Below are positions 53,644 to 62,813 of a stretch of 64,000 nucleotides of DNA, one piece after another. The notes below the pieces were generated by a model. The model was not told the DNA's origin, did not search any database, and was given only the letters and a program-made list of their open reading frames with translations. The first letter of the stretch is position 1. Each line of letters starts with the position of its first letter. This DNA is from Cellulomonas fimi ATCC 484 (GTDB lineage Bacteria; Actinomycetota; Actinomycetes; Actinomycetales; Cellulomonadaceae), in contig NC_015514.1 of assembly GCF_000212695.1 (NCBI RefSeq), positions 2,542,001 to 2,606,000 of the forward strand, read 5' to 3'. Made by a program: the position numbers and the translations under genes.

Positions 53644-55233
53644 TCAGATGCCCAGCTGGAAGACGCCCCAGTACGCGAGGACGGCGAGCAGGACCGCGGA
53701 GCCGACGACGACGGCCCAGCCCGCGACCTTGCGCACGACGCCGGGCGCGACCGGCTCGCCCGCGGCGCCGAGGCGGTGCACGCGCCGGGCGAGCAGGACG
53801 GCGCCGACGACGACCGCGATCCCGAGCACGCGCACGGCCAGCCAGCCGCCCTGGACGACCCAGTCGTTGCGCTCGTAGTCGAGCGCGAGCCGCGCGATCG
53901 CGACGAGGTACACGACGAGGGCGACCACGGTGGCGACCGCTCCCGACCCGAGCAGCGCGAGCCGGGCCGCGACCCCGCGGCCGAACCGCGCGGGCGGGCG
54001 GCGCGGCTCGCCGTCCTCGGGTTCACCCGTCCGGCGCAACCGGACGGCGACGGCCTGGGTCACGCGCGTGCCGCCCACGAGGAGCGGCGCGAGCACGACG
54101 AGCCCCGCGGCCGCGGCGACCGTCCCGATGACGACGTCGCCGTCGCGCAGCCAGCGCGGCTCGGGGACGGGCGCGGCGACGTACGTCTGGACGGGCTGCG
54201 CCCCGGCGATCCGCGGCTCGCTCGCGGCGGTCGCGGGCAGGCCCCGGACCCAGCCCGACAGGTCGCGCAGGAACCGGGGCGACACGTCGCCGTCCACGCG
54301 GATCCCGTGGTTCGCGCCCTCGTAGTAGCGCACCGTGACGTCGCCGTTGCCGGCGAGCGCGGTGTCCTGCACGATCCGCTCGGCGCCCTGGACGGTCGGC
54401 ATGGACGCGTCGCCCGTGCCGTAGACGACGAGGACGGGCTGCGTCATGGCGCGCTGGTAGGGCGTGACGTCGAAGTCGGCGTACTCGAACCCGCCGCCGG
54501 GCAGCGACATGCCGACCGCGCGCGGGATGGCCCGGAACACCCCGTGGGGGACGCCGGTGTTGCGCAGGTAGGAGTCGACGGCGAAGGCCGCCTGCTCGCG
54601 CGGCGGCACGACGGGCGACGACACGAGCACCACGAAGCCCAGCGCCGGGTCCTGCGCGGCCATGACGGGCGCGATCCACCCGCCCTCGCTCTCGGCGTAC
54701 AGCCCGACGCGCTCGGGGTCGACGCCGTCGTGCGTCCGCAGCAGCGCGACGGAGCGCGCGTAGTCCGCGGCCATCTCGACGTAGTCGCGGTGCCGCGTCG
54801 TGTACGTGTCGAGCCGCTTGTCGGGCACCATCGCCACGACTCCCGACGCGGCGAGCGCGCGCGCCTGCTCGACGAACGCCTGCGCGAACCGGCCGGTGCC
54901 GGCGCCGTGCACGAACACCACGCCGGGCGCGGGCTCGTCGAGCCCGACGGGCTCGCTGATCTGCGCGCGCACGCTCGCGCCGTCGAGCTGGACGGTCACG
55001 ACCGACGTCCGCACCTCGTACGTGCGCGCGGGCGGGGCGTCGCCGATCGCGGTGGACGACGTCGCGACGGTGATCGGGTCGGTGAGCGGCACGGGGTCCC
55101 AGCGCGGTCCGGTGACCGCACCGACGACCGCGAGCAGCACCACGCCGAGCGCGGTGCTGGCGAGCACCCGGTACGGGCCGCCCGCCCGGGCCTCGGTCGC
55201 CGCGGCGCGCGTCGCCCGTCCCCGTCGCAGCAC
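53644..55233 (-). CDS. Membrane-bound alpha/beta hydrolase
   Basis: A 529-residue protein. An N-terminal membrane helix (about 25-40) leads to an extracytoplasmic alpha/beta-hydrolase domain with oxyanion segment VVFVHGAGTGRFAQA, nucleophile elbow GLYAESEGGWIAP (S182), the acid segment VLVVYGTGDASMP and catalytic His NHGIRVDG. Three or four hydrophobic helices follow after about residue 360 (VVIGTVAAAAGLVVLAPLLV, VATVVALVVYLVAIARLAL, VVGSAVLLAVLAYWGVF). The combination of hydrolase with a C-terminal membrane block is unusual. Start GTG 55233, one base after the era stop, so it is the last gene of the era operon. Substrate unknown; an envelope ester or peptide is possible. Confidence 0.82.
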   Translation of the reverse strand: MLRRGRATRAAATEARAGGPYRVLASTALGVVLLAVVGAVTGPRWDPVPLTDPITVATSSTAIGDAPPARTYEVRTSVVTVQLDGASVRAQISEPVGLDEPAPGVVFVHGAGTGRFAQAFVEQARALAASGVVAMVPDKRLDTYTTRHRDYVEMAADYARSVALLRTHDGVDPERVGLYAESEGGWIAPVMAAQDPALGFVVLVSSPVVPPREQAAFAVDSYLRNTGVPHGVFRAIPRAVGMSLPGGGFEYADFDVTPYQRAMTQPVLVVYGTGDASMPTVQGAERIVQDTALAGNGDVTVRYYEGANHGIRVDGDVSPRFLRDLSGWVRGLPATAASEPRIAGAQPVQTYVAAPVPEPRWLRDGDVVIGTVAAAAGLVVLAPLLVGGTRVTQAVAVRLRRTGEPEDGEPRRPPARFGRGVAARLALLGSGAVATVVALVVYLVAIARLALDYERNDWVVQGGWLAVRVLGIAVVVGAVLLARRVHRLGAAGEPVAPGVVRKVAGWAVVVGSAVLLAVLAYWGVFQLGI

Positions 55234-55234
55234 G

Positions 55235-56149
55235 TCAGAACCCCAGCCGGCCGAGCTGCTTGGGGTCGCGCTGCCAGTCCTTGGCGACCTTGACGTGCAG
55301 GTCGAGGAAGACGCGCGCGCCGAGCAGCGCCTCGATGCCGCGGCGCGCCTGGCTGCCGACGTCCCGCAGCCGCGCGCCTCCCTTGCCGATGACGATCGCC
55401 TTCTGGCTGTCCCGCTCGACGAACAGGTGCACCCGCACGTCGAGCATCGGCGTGCCGTCGGCCGTCGGGGTCTCCCGCGGGACGATCTCCTCGACGACGA
55501 CCGCGAGCGAGTGCGGCAGCTCGTCACGCACACCCTCGAGGGCGGCCTCGCGCACGAGCTCGGCGACCATGACGGCCTCGGGCTCGTCGGTCAGCTCCCC
55601 CTCCGGGTACAGCGCGGGCCCCTCGGGCAGGTGGCCCACCAGGACGTCCTCGAGCACCTTGACCTGGTACCCCGACACGGCGGACACCGGCACGATGTCC
55701 GCCCACTCGCCGAGGTTCTGCACGGCCAGCAGGTGCTCCGCGAGCCGGCCCTTGCCCACGAGGTCGCCCTTCGTGACGACGGCGACGACGGGCGTGCCGC
55801 GGCCGTCGCGCGCGAGCTCGGAGAGCTGCTCGGCGATGAACCGGTCGCCGGGGCCGACCCGCTGGTCGGCCGGCAGGCAGAAGCCGACGACGTCGACCTC
55901 GGTGAGCGTGTCCTTGACGAGGTCGTTGAGCCGCTCGCCGAGCAGCGTCCGGGGCCGGTGCAGGCCGGGGGTGTCGACGAGCACGAGCTGCGCGTCGGGC
56001 CGGTGCACGATGCCCCGGACCGTGTGCCGCGTGGTCTGCGGGCGGCCCGAGGTGATCGCGACCTTCTGCCCGACGAGGGCGTTGGTCAGCGTCGACTTGC
56101 CGGCGTTGGGCCGGCCGACGAAGCAGGCGAATCCAGAGCGGAAGGTCAT
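55235..56149 (-). CDS. era: GTPase Era
   Basis: A 304-residue GTPase needed for 16S rRNA maturation and 30S assembly. G1 is GRPNAGKST (12-20), the switch region QTTRHTVRGI, G3 VDTPGLHRP, G4 VTKGDLV, and the G5 region PVSAVSG. The C-terminal KH RNA-binding domain ends with FVERDSQKAIVIGKGGARLRDVG and LDLHVKVAKDWQRDPKQLGRLGF. Start ATG 56149 overlaps the stop of the CorC-type gene (ATGA), within the conserved ybeY-corC-era order. Confidence 0.97.
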   Translation of the reverse strand: MTFRSGFACFVGRPNAGKSTLTNALVGQKVAITSGRPQTTRHTVRGIVHRPDAQLVLVDTPGLHRPRTLLGERLNDLVKDTLTEVDVVGFCLPADQRVGPGDRFIAEQLSELARDGRGTPVVAVVTKGDLVGKGRLAEHLLAVQNLGEWADIVPVSAVSGYQVKVLEDVLVGHLPEGPALYPEGELTDEPEAVMVAELVREAALEGVRDELPHSLAVVVEEIVPRETPTADGTPMLDVRVHLFVERDSQKAIVIGKGGARLRDVGSQARRGIEALLGARVFLDLHVKVAKDWQRDPKQLGRLGF

Positions 56150-57459
56150 CGTGGGGCTCCGTCGGTGGGTACGCCGTCGGCCGGCGTGCTGGTGGTGGGC
56201 TCGTCCGGCGCCGCGAGGCTGACCAGGACGGTGGACAGGGTGCGCCGGCGCCCCTCGGCGCGTTCGGCGACGAGGTGCAGGCCGTGGATGTCGCCCGCGG
56301 AGCCGGGCAGGGGGACCTTGCCGAGCGCCTTGGCGAGCAGGCCGCCCGCGGAGTCGACGTCCTCGTCCTCGACCTGCAGCCCGAACAGCTCGCCGAGCTC
56401 GTCGCGGCCCAGGCGCGCGGGGACGCGGTAGACGCCGTCGCCGAGGTCCTCGACCTCGGGGGCGCTGCGGTCGTGCTCGTCGGTGAGCTCGCCGACGATC
56501 TCCTCGAGGGCGTCCTCGATCGTGACGAGGCCCGCGATGCCGCCGTACTCGTCGACGACCATCGCGATGTGCGACGCACCGGCCTGCAGCTCGCGCAGGA
56601 GCTCGTCGACGGGCTTGGACTCGGGCACGTACACGGCGGGCCGGGCGACGCTCGACGCGGGCGCGGCGAGGAAGGCGTCCGCGTCGGGGTCGCCGACGCC
56701 GGGGACGAGCCGCAGGCGCCGCACGACGTCCTTGAGGTAGAGCACGCCGCGCAGGTCGTCGACGGACTCCCCGACGACGGGCACGCGCGAGAACCCGGAG
56801 CGCAGCAGCAGCGCGATCGCCTTGTGCACGGGGGTGTCGGCGTTGGTCGTGACCATGTCGGTGCGCGGGACCATGACCTCCCGCGTGAGGGTGTCGCCGA
56901 GCTCGAGCACGGAGCGGAACATGTCCCGCTCGTCGTCCTCGATCACCTCGGACTCGCTCACGCGCTGGACCATCTCGCGCAGCTCGTCCTCGTCCTGCGC
57001 GGGACCGGCGTACGACGCGGCCCGGCCGAGCCCGCCGAACGCGGCGGTGACGACCGTGAGCGGGCCCGACAGCACGGCGAGCACGGAGACGGGGTGCGCG
57101 CGTCCGACGCTGCGCGGGCTGACCCGCACGAGCAGGAACGCGAGCAGCGCGACGAGCGCGACGGTCACGAGCAGCACGGCCCACCACGGCAGCGAGCCGG
57201 ACGCGACGACGAGCGTCAGGCACACCGTGGCGGTCATCTCGGCGAGCAGGCGCACGAACGACGCCGCGGCGACGACGCGCTGGCTGTGCTCGACGAGCCC
57301 GCGCACGCGCGCGGCGGCCGGGTGCTGGTCGGCGACCAGGTCCGTGACGGCCGCGCGGGAGACGCGCGTGACGGCGACCTCGCCCGCGGACATCGCCGCC
57401 GCGAACGCGATGCCGAGCACCGCGAGCGCGACGAGCAGCCCGACGGGGACGTCCGTCAT
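56146..57459 (-). CDS. CNNM/CorC-type hemolysin-family transporter
   Basis: A 437-residue membrane protein. A DUF21/CNNM domain with about four helices occupies residues 1-130 ([45 protein letters not shown]). Two CBS domains follow (about 195-320: [24 protein letters not shown] and [17 protein letters not shown]), with the linker [25 protein letters not shown] CorC_HlyC domain forms the end (about 335-420). Family members export magnesium or other divalent cations. Start and stop both overlap neighbours (ATGA with ybeY and with era). Confidence 0.93.
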   Translation of the reverse strand: MTDVPVGLLVALAVLGIAFAAAMSAGEVAVTRVSRAAVTDLVADQHPAAARVRGLVEHSQRVVAAASFVRLLAEMTATVCLTLVVASGSLPWWAVLLVTVALVALLAFLLVRVSPRSVGRAHPVSVLAVLSGPLTVVTAAFGGLGRAASYAGPAQDEDELREMVQRVSESEVIEDDERDMFRSVLELGDTLTREVMVPRTDMVTTNADTPVHKAIALLLRSGFSRVPVVGESVDDLRGVLYLKDVVRRLRLVPGVGDPDADAFLAAPASSVARPAVYVPESKPVDELLRELQAGASHIAMVVDEYGGIAGLVTIEDALEEIVGELTDEHDRSAPEVEDLGDGVYRVPARLGRDELGELFGLQVEDEDVDSAGGLLAKALGKVPLPGSAGDIHGLHLVAERAEGRRRTLSTVLVSLAAPDEPTTSTPADGVPTDGAPR

Positions 57460-57908
57460 CGACCGGCCAGGAACGTGAGCAGGAGGCGTCGCTGGAGCGC
57501 GAACATCTCCTTCTCCTCCTCCGGCTCGACGTGGTCGTACCCCAGCAGGTGCAGGATCCCGTGGGTCGTGAGCAGGAGCAGCTCCTCCGCCGTGGAGTGG
57601 CCCGCGGCGCGGGCCTGCTGCGCGGCGACCTCGGGGCACAGGACCACGTCGCCGAGCAGCCCCGCGGGCGTGGGCTCGCCCTCGCGGCCGGGGCGCAGCT
57701 CGTCCATGGGGAAGGACAGCACGTCCGTGGGGCCGGGCTCGTCCATCCACTTGACGTGCAGGTCCGTCATGACGTCGGTGCCGACGAGCATGATCGACAG
57801 CTCGGTCTGCGGGTGCACGTGCATCGCGTCGAGCACGAACCGTGCGAGCGCCGCGAACTCGGCCTCGTCGACGTCGTGCCCCGACTCGTTGTTGACCTCG
57901 ATGCTCAT
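57456..57908 (-). CDS. ybeY: rRNA maturation endoribonuclease YbeY
   Basis: A 150-residue metal-dependent RNase acting in rRNA 3'-end processing and quality control. The zinc site [12 protein letters not shown] gives H116, H120 and H126. Family landmarks [12 protein letters not shown] and [15 protein letters not shown] are also present. The ATG overlaps the phoH stop at 57905-57908, and its own stop overlaps the CorC-type ATG, so it is translationally coupled on both sides. Confidence 0.96.
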   Translation of the reverse strand: MSIEVNNESGHDVDEAEFAALARFVLDAMHVHPQTELSIMLVGTDVMTDLHVKWMDEPGPTDVLSFPMDELRPGREGEPTPAGLLGDVVLCPEVAAQQARAAGHSTAEELLLLTTHGILHLLGYDHVEPEEEKEMFALQRRLLLTFLAGR

Positions 57909-58912
57909 CGGGTCCCGCTCCTGTCCCAGCGCGCGTACGCGTCGATGATGTCGCTCACGAGGCGGTGCCGGACGACGTCGGACGACGACAGCCGGCAGAA
58001 CGCGACGTCGTCGACGTCCGCGAGGATCTTCTCGACGACCCGCAGCCCCGACGTGGTGTTCGACGGCAGGTCGACCTGCGTGACGTCGCCGGTCACGACG
58101 ACGCGCGAGCCGAAGCCGAGCCGCGTGAGGAACATCTTCATCTGCTCGACGGACGTGTTCTGCGCCTCGTCGAGGATGATGAACGAGTCGTTGAGCGTGC
58201 GGCCGCGCATGTAGGCGAGCGGGGCGACCTCGATGGTGCCCGCCTCGAGCAGCCGCGGGATCGACTCGGGGTCGACCATGTCGTGCAGCGCGTCGTAGAG
58301 GGGCCGCAGGTAGGGGTCGATCTTCTCCGAGAGCGTGCCGGGCAGGAACCCGAGCCGCTCCCCCGCCTCGACGGCCGGGCGGGTCAGGACGATGCGGTTG
58401 ACCTGGCGCGCCTGCAGGGCCTGCACCGCCTTGGCCATCGCGAGGTACGTCTTGCCCGTGCCGGCGGGGCCGATGCCGAACGTGACCGTGTGCCGGTCGA
58501 TCGCGTCGACGTACTCCTTCTGCCCCTCGGTCTTGGGCCGGATGGTGCGGCCGCGCGTCGTGAGGATGTTGAAGGTGAGGACGTCGGCGGGCCGGGCGGT
58601 CGAGCCGGCCGCGAGCATGGTGACCGAGCGGGCCACCACGTCGGGCGTCAGCGGGGTGCCGCCTGCGGCCATCTCGACGAGCTCGTCGACGAGCCGGGCG
58701 ACGAGGGCGACGTCGCCCGCGGGTCCGGCGAGCGTGACCTCGTTGCCGCGCACGTGCACGTCGACGGTCGTGAAGCCGGACTCGATCGCGCGGAGCACCT
58801 CGTCGTGCCGGCCCAGGAGCTCGACCATCGACACGTCGGTCGGGACGGTGATGCGGTGCTCGATGCGCGCGTGCGCGCCGGCGGGGCGGTGGTCGGGGGT
58901 GGGCTGCGTCAT
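57905..58912 (-). CDS. phoH: PhoH-family ATPase
   Basis: A 335-residue cytosolic NTPase of the PhoH/YbeZ type. An N-terminal KH-like module ([27 protein letters not shown]) precedes a P-loop domain with [17 protein letters not shown] (Walker A), [23 protein letters not shown] (Walker B) and [13 protein letters not shown]. It works next to YbeY in RNA metabolism. The start is ATG 58912; the only purine-rich site (GAAGGAG) is about 20 bases upstream, so initiation is not clearly explained. It begins the operon running to the hydrolase and is divergent from ppdK. The 267-base divergent gap (58913-59179) contains no other gene; a possible -10 CACACT on the plus strand lies at 59124-59129. Confidence 0.93.
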   Translation of the reverse strand: MTQPTPDHRPAGAHARIEHRITVPTDVSMVELLGRHDEVLRAIESGFTTVDVHVRGNEVTLAGPAGDVALVARLVDELVEMAAGGTPLTPDVVARSVTMLAAGSTARPADVLTFNILTTRGRTIRPKTEGQKEYVDAIDRHTVTFGIGPAGTGKTYLAMAKAVQALQARQVNRIVLTRPAVEAGERLGFLPGTLSEKIDPYLRPLYDALHDMVDPESIPRLLEAGTIEVAPLAYMRGRTLNDSFIILDEAQNTSVEQMKMFLTRLGFGSRVVVTGDVTQVDLPSNTTSGLRVVEKILADVDDVAFCRLSSSDVVRHRLVSDIIDAYARWDRSGTR

Positions 58913-59179
58913 GGGTCGGCGTGCGCCGTGCGCTCCTTCGTCGGGCGGTCCCGACCGGCCGGACGCGTTGCGGGCGTCGAGCGGCACGGCGGGAGGTCGT
59001 CGCTCCAGTCTACCGACGTGCGGGCGGCCGACGCCGAGCGCGATCCGCCCGCGTCGCGCGGCGTCATCGGTCACGCCGGGTGCGCATGGGACCTTCGTAC
59101 TGCACACGGCGCGTGAGCCGCGCCACACTGGCCCGTGGGAGGCCGGGCAAGGGCGCCCGGCCGCACGCGGAGGTGCGCC

Positions 59180-61888
59180 GTGGCGACGTACGTGTGGGAC
59201 TTCACGCAGGGCGACAAGGACCACAAGGACCTGCTGGGCGGCAAGGGGGCCAACCTCGCCGAGATGACCCGGCTCGGCCTGCCGGTCCCGCCGGGCTTCA
59301 CGATCACGACCGAGGCGTGCCGCGCGTACATGCGCACGGGCGCGGTCCCGCGCGAGCTCGCCGTCGAGGTGACCACGGCGCTGCGGCTCATGGAGGACCG
59401 GCTGGGACGGCGGTTCGGCGACCCGGACGACCCGTTGCTGGTCTCGGTGCGCTCGGGCGCGAAGTTCTCGATGCCCGGGATGATGGAGACGGTCCTCGAC
59501 GTCGGGCTCAACGACGTCACGGTGCACGGGCTCGCGCGGTTCAGCGGCGACGAGCGGTTCGCCTGGGACTCCTACCGCCGCCTGTGCCAGATGTTCGGCC
59601 GCACGGTCCTCGGCATCGACGGCGCGCTGTTCGCGGACGCGCTCGACGCGGCCAAGGCGGCCCGCGGCGTGACGTCGGACGTCGACCTCGACGCGGCCGC
59701 GCTGCGCGAGCTCGTCGGGCAGTTCCAGGAGATCGTGCGCGCGCACACGGGCCGCCCGTTCCCGCAGGACCCGCGCGAGCAGCTCGACCTCGCGATCGTC
59801 GCGGTGCTCGGGTCGTGGAACACCGAGCGCGCCCGGCTCTACCGGCGCAAGGAGCGCATCCCCGACGACCTGGGGACGGCCGTCAACGTCGTGCCGATGG
59901 TGTTCGGCAACCTCGGGCCCACCTCCGGCACGGGCGTCGCCTTCACGCGCGACCCCGCGACGGGCAAGACCGGCAACTACGGCGACTACCTGGCCAACGC
60001 GCAGGGCGAGGACGTCGTCGCGGGCATCCGCAACACGCTGAGCCTCGACGACCTCGCCGAGCGGGACCCCGCCGCGTACGCGGACCTGCGGCGCGCGATG
60101 CGCCAGCTCGAGACCCACTACCGCGACCTGTGCGACATCGAGTTCACGATCGAGCGCGGCAAGCTGTGGATGCTGCAGACGCGGGTCGGCAAGCGCACCG
60201 CGCCGGCGGCGTTCCGGATCGCGACGCAGCTCGTCGACGAGCACCTCATCACGCTCGACGAGGCGCTCGCCCGCGTGACGGGTGCGCAGCTGTCGCAGCT
60301 GCTGTTCCCCCAGTTCGCGGTCGACGCCGACCGCACGCTGCTGGCCCGCGGGATGGCTGCTTCCCCCGGTGCGGCGGTCGGCGCCGCCGTCTTCGACTCC
60401 GCCGCCGCGCAGGAGCGTGCCGCGCGCGGCGAGGACGTCGTGCTGGTCCGCCGCGAGACGAACCCCGACGACCTGGGCGGCATGATCGCCGCGGTCGGCG
60501 TCCTGACCGCGCGCGGCGGCAAGACGTCGCACGCCGCCGTCGTGGCGCGCGGCATGGGCCGCACGTGCGTCGTCGGCGCGGAGGCGGTCGACATCGACGC
60601 GGTCGCACGCTCGTTCCGCGTGGACGGGCACGTCGTGCGCGAGGGCGACACGGTCGCGATCGACGGCAGCACCGGCGAGGTGTTCCTCGGCAGCGTGCCC
60701 GTCGAGCCGTCGCCCGTCAGCCGCTACCTCGACGAGGGCCTGGACAGCGCCCTGGCGCAGGCCCCCGACGACGACACGCGCGAGCTGGTCAGCGCGGTCG
60801 ACCGCCTGCTCACGCACGCGGACCAGGTGCGCAGGCTGCACGTGCACGCGAACGCCGACACGGCCGACGACGCCGCCCGGGCACGGCGGCTCGGTGCGCA
60901 GGGCGTGGGCCTGTGCCGCACGGAGCACCAGTTCCTCGGCGAGCGGCGCGTGCTCGTCGAGCGCGTCGTCCTGGCGGCCGACGACGACGCCCGTCAGTCC
61001 GCGCTCGACGCCCTGCTCCCGCTGCAGCGCGCCGACTTCACGGCGCTGCTCGAGGCGATGGACGGGCTGCCGACGACGATCCGGTTGCTCGACCCGCCGC
61101 TGCACGAGTTCCTGCCCGACCTGACCGAGCTGTCGGTGCGCGTGGCGCTCGCCCACGAGCGCGGGCAGGACGTGCCGGACGACGAGCGCCTGCTCGCGGC
61201 GGTCCAGCGGATGCACGAGGCGAACCCCATGCTCGGGCTGCGCGGCGTGCGCCTCGGCCTCGTCGTGCCGGGGCTGTTCGCGCTGCAGATCCGGGCGATC
61301 TGCGAGGCGGTCGTCGAGCGGCGCGCCGCGGGCGGCGACCCGCACGCCGAGATCATGGTGCCGCTCGTCGGATCGGTGCAGGAGCTGCGGCTCGTCAAGG
61401 ACGAGGCGCGCGCGATCATGGCCGAGGTGGGTGCGGCCCGCGGCGTCGAGCTCGACCTGCCCGTCGGCGTGATGATCGAGCTGCCGCGCGCCGCGCTCAC
61501 CGCGGACCGCATCGCCGAGGAGGCCGCGTTCTTCTCGTTCGGCACCAACGACCTCACGCAGACCACGTGGGGGTTCTCGCGCGACGACGTCGAGGGCGCG
61601 TTCTTCGCGCAGTACACCGACAACGGCGTGCTCACGGTGTCGCCGTTCGAGACGATCGACGCGCGCGGCGTCGGCCGGCTCGTCGACATCGCGGTCGCCG
61701 AGGGGCGCGCCACCAACCCGTCGCTGTCCATCGGCGTGTGCGGCGAGCACGGCGGCGACCCGGAGTCGATCCGCTTCTTCCACGGCGCGGGCCTCGACTA
61801 CGTGTCCTGCTCCCCGTTCCGCGTGCCGGTGGCGCGGCTCGAGGCGGGCCGGGCGGCGGTCGAGGACGCGACGGTGGACGCGCGCTGA
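59180..61888 (+). CDS. ppdK: Pyruvate phosphate dikinase
   Basis: A 902-residue enzyme interconverting pyruvate, ATP and Pi with PEP, AMP and PPi. The N-terminal ATP-grasp region (DLLGGKGANLAEMTRLGLPVPPGF, VRSGAKFSMPGMMETVLDVGLN) precedes the phosphohistidine domain with catalytic H451 in ARGGKTSHAAVVARGMGRTCV. The C-terminal TIM barrel shows GLCRTEHQF, FSFGTNDLTQTTWGFSRDD and the catalytic Cys854 in IGVCGEHGGDP. GTG 59180 is chosen because GGAGG (59169-59173) is correctly spaced and VATYVWDFTQG matches family N-termini; an in-frame GTG at 59135 would add 15 residues. It stands alone on the plus strand. No PPDK regulatory protein gene is beside it. Confidence 0.96.
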   Translation: MATYVWDFTQGDKDHKDLLGGKGANLAEMTRLGLPVPPGFTITTEACRAYMRTGAVPRELAVEVTTALRLMEDRLGRRFGDPDDPLLVSVRSGAKFSMPGMMETVLDVGLNDVTVHGLARFSGDERFAWDSYRRLCQMFGRTVLGIDGALFADALDAAKAARGVTSDVDLDAAALRELVGQFQEIVRAHTGRPFPQDPREQLDLAIVAVLGSWNTERARLYRRKERIPDDLGTAVNVVPMVFGNLGPTSGTGVAFTRDPATGKTGNYGDYLANAQGEDVVAGIRNTLSLDDLAERDPAAYADLRRAMRQLETHYRDLCDIEFTIERGKLWMLQTRVGKRTAPAAFRIATQLVDEHLITLDEALARVTGAQLSQLLFPQFAVDADRTLLARGMAASPGAAVGAAVFDSAAAQERAARGEDVVLVRRETNPDDLGGMIAAVGVLTARGGKTSHAAVVARGMGRTCVVGAEAVDIDAVARSFRVDGHVVREGDTVAIDGSTGEVFLGSVPVEPSPVSRYLDEGLDSALAQAPDDDTRELVSAVDRLLTHADQVRRLHVHANADTADDAARARRLGAQGVGLCRTEHQFLGERRVLVERVVLAADDDARQSALDALLPLQRADFTALLEAMDGLPTTIRLLDPPLHEFLPDLTELSVRVALAHERGQDVPDDERLLAAVQRMHEANPMLGLRGVRLGLVVPGLFALQIRAICEAVVERRAAGGDPHAEIMVPLVGSVQELRLVKDEARAIMAEVGAARGVELDLPVGVMIELPRAALTADRIAEEAAFFSFGTNDLTQTTWGFSRDDVEGAFFAQYTDNGVLTVSPFETIDARGVGRLVDIAVAEGRATNPSLSIGVCGEHGGDPESIRFFHGAGLDYVSCSPFRVPVARLEAGRAAVEDATVDAR

Positions 61889-62041
61889 CCCGTGGGGGTC
61901 CGGACGGTCCGGCGACGGGCCGCCCGCCCCACGGCCGTCCGCCGTCGGGCTCTGCGGCGACGGGCCGTCCGGCCGTGCGAGCCGCCCTCCGGCGGGGCAC
62001 CGCCCCCGTGCACCCTGCTCAGCGCCGCGACGTCCGGCCGG

Positions 62042-62812
62042 TCAGGCCCAGCGGCCGAGGCGCTGCGCGAGGATCGCGAGCGCGACGGGGCCCGCCGTCG
62101 ACGTGCGCAGGACGTGCGGGCCGAGCCGGACGGCGACGGCGCCCGCGTCGACCAGGCGCGCGAGCTCGTCCTCGCCGATGCCCCCCTCGGGCCCGACGAC
62201 GACGAGGCACTCGCGTCCGGGCCCGCCCGCGGCGGGCAGGTCGACGTCCGCGACGGGGACCGTCGCCTCCTCGTGCAGGACGAGCGCTCCCCCACCTGCC
62301 GCGACGGCGTCCCGCACGCGCTGCGCGAGGGCGCGCGAGTCGACCGCGGTGCCGACCTCGGGCACCCGGGCGCGGCGCGCCTGCTTGGCGGCAGCCCGGA
62401 CCGTGCCGAGCCAGCGCGCGCGGCTCTTGGCGGCACGCTCCCCGCGCCACACGACGATCGACCGGTCCGCCTGCCAGGGCAGGACCGCGTCGGCGCCCAC
62501 CTCGGTCGCGGCCTCGATCGCGAGCTCGTCGCGGTCGCCCTTGGCGAGCGCCTGCACGAGCACGAGCGCGACGTCGGGCGCGGGCTCGACGACCACGTCG
62601 TCCACGCGCAGGTGCACGCCCTCGGCGCCGACGTGCTCGACCACGCCGACGAGCCGCACCCCCGCGCCGTCGACCACGTCGACGCGCTCCCCGGGCCCGC
62701 GCCGCTGCACGACGCCCGCGTGCCGGCCCTCCGTGCCGTCGAGCAGGTAGGTGCCCCCGGGCACCACGCCGGCGAGCGTGCCCGGCTCCGCGAGGAAGAC
62801 GGGTGCGCTCAC
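62042..62812 (-). CDS. rsmE: 16S rRNA (uracil-1498 N3)-methyltransferase
   Basis: A 256-residue SPOUT-class SAM-dependent methyltransferase. The N-terminal PUA-like domain contains EGRHAGVVQRRGPGERVDVVDGAG. The knotted C-terminal domain has the family signatures QALAKGDRDELAIEAATEVGADAVLPWQADRS, VVVGPEGGIGEDEL and LGPHVLRTSTAGPVALAIL. Start GTG 62812, one base from the dnaJ stop, so the two are coupled as in most actinomycetes. It converges with ppdK; the 153-base gap between them holds only GC-rich partial inverted repeats (for example ccgtgggg at 61890-61897 with ccccacgg at 61927-61934). Confidence 0.95.
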   Translation of the reverse strand: MSAPVFLAEPGTLAGVVPGGTYLLDGTEGRHAGVVQRRGPGERVDVVDGAGVRLVGVVEHVGAEGVHLRVDDVVVEPAPDVALVLVQALAKGDRDELAIEAATEVGADAVLPWQADRSIVVWRGERAAKSRARWLGTVRAAAKQARRARVPEVGTAVDSRALAQRVRDAVAAGGGALVLHEEATVPVADVDLPAAGGPGRECLVVVGPEGGIGEDELARLVDAGAVAVRLGPHVLRTSTAGPVALAILAQRLGRWA

Positions 62813-62813
62813 C

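Noticed and set aside
61889..62041. Arg-rich reading frame and reiterated gcggcgacgggccg sequence after ppdK
   Set aside because: There is no start signal or conserved motif, and the repeats are short and imperfect. It is best read as intergenic DNA between convergent genes, perhaps with weak termination structure.
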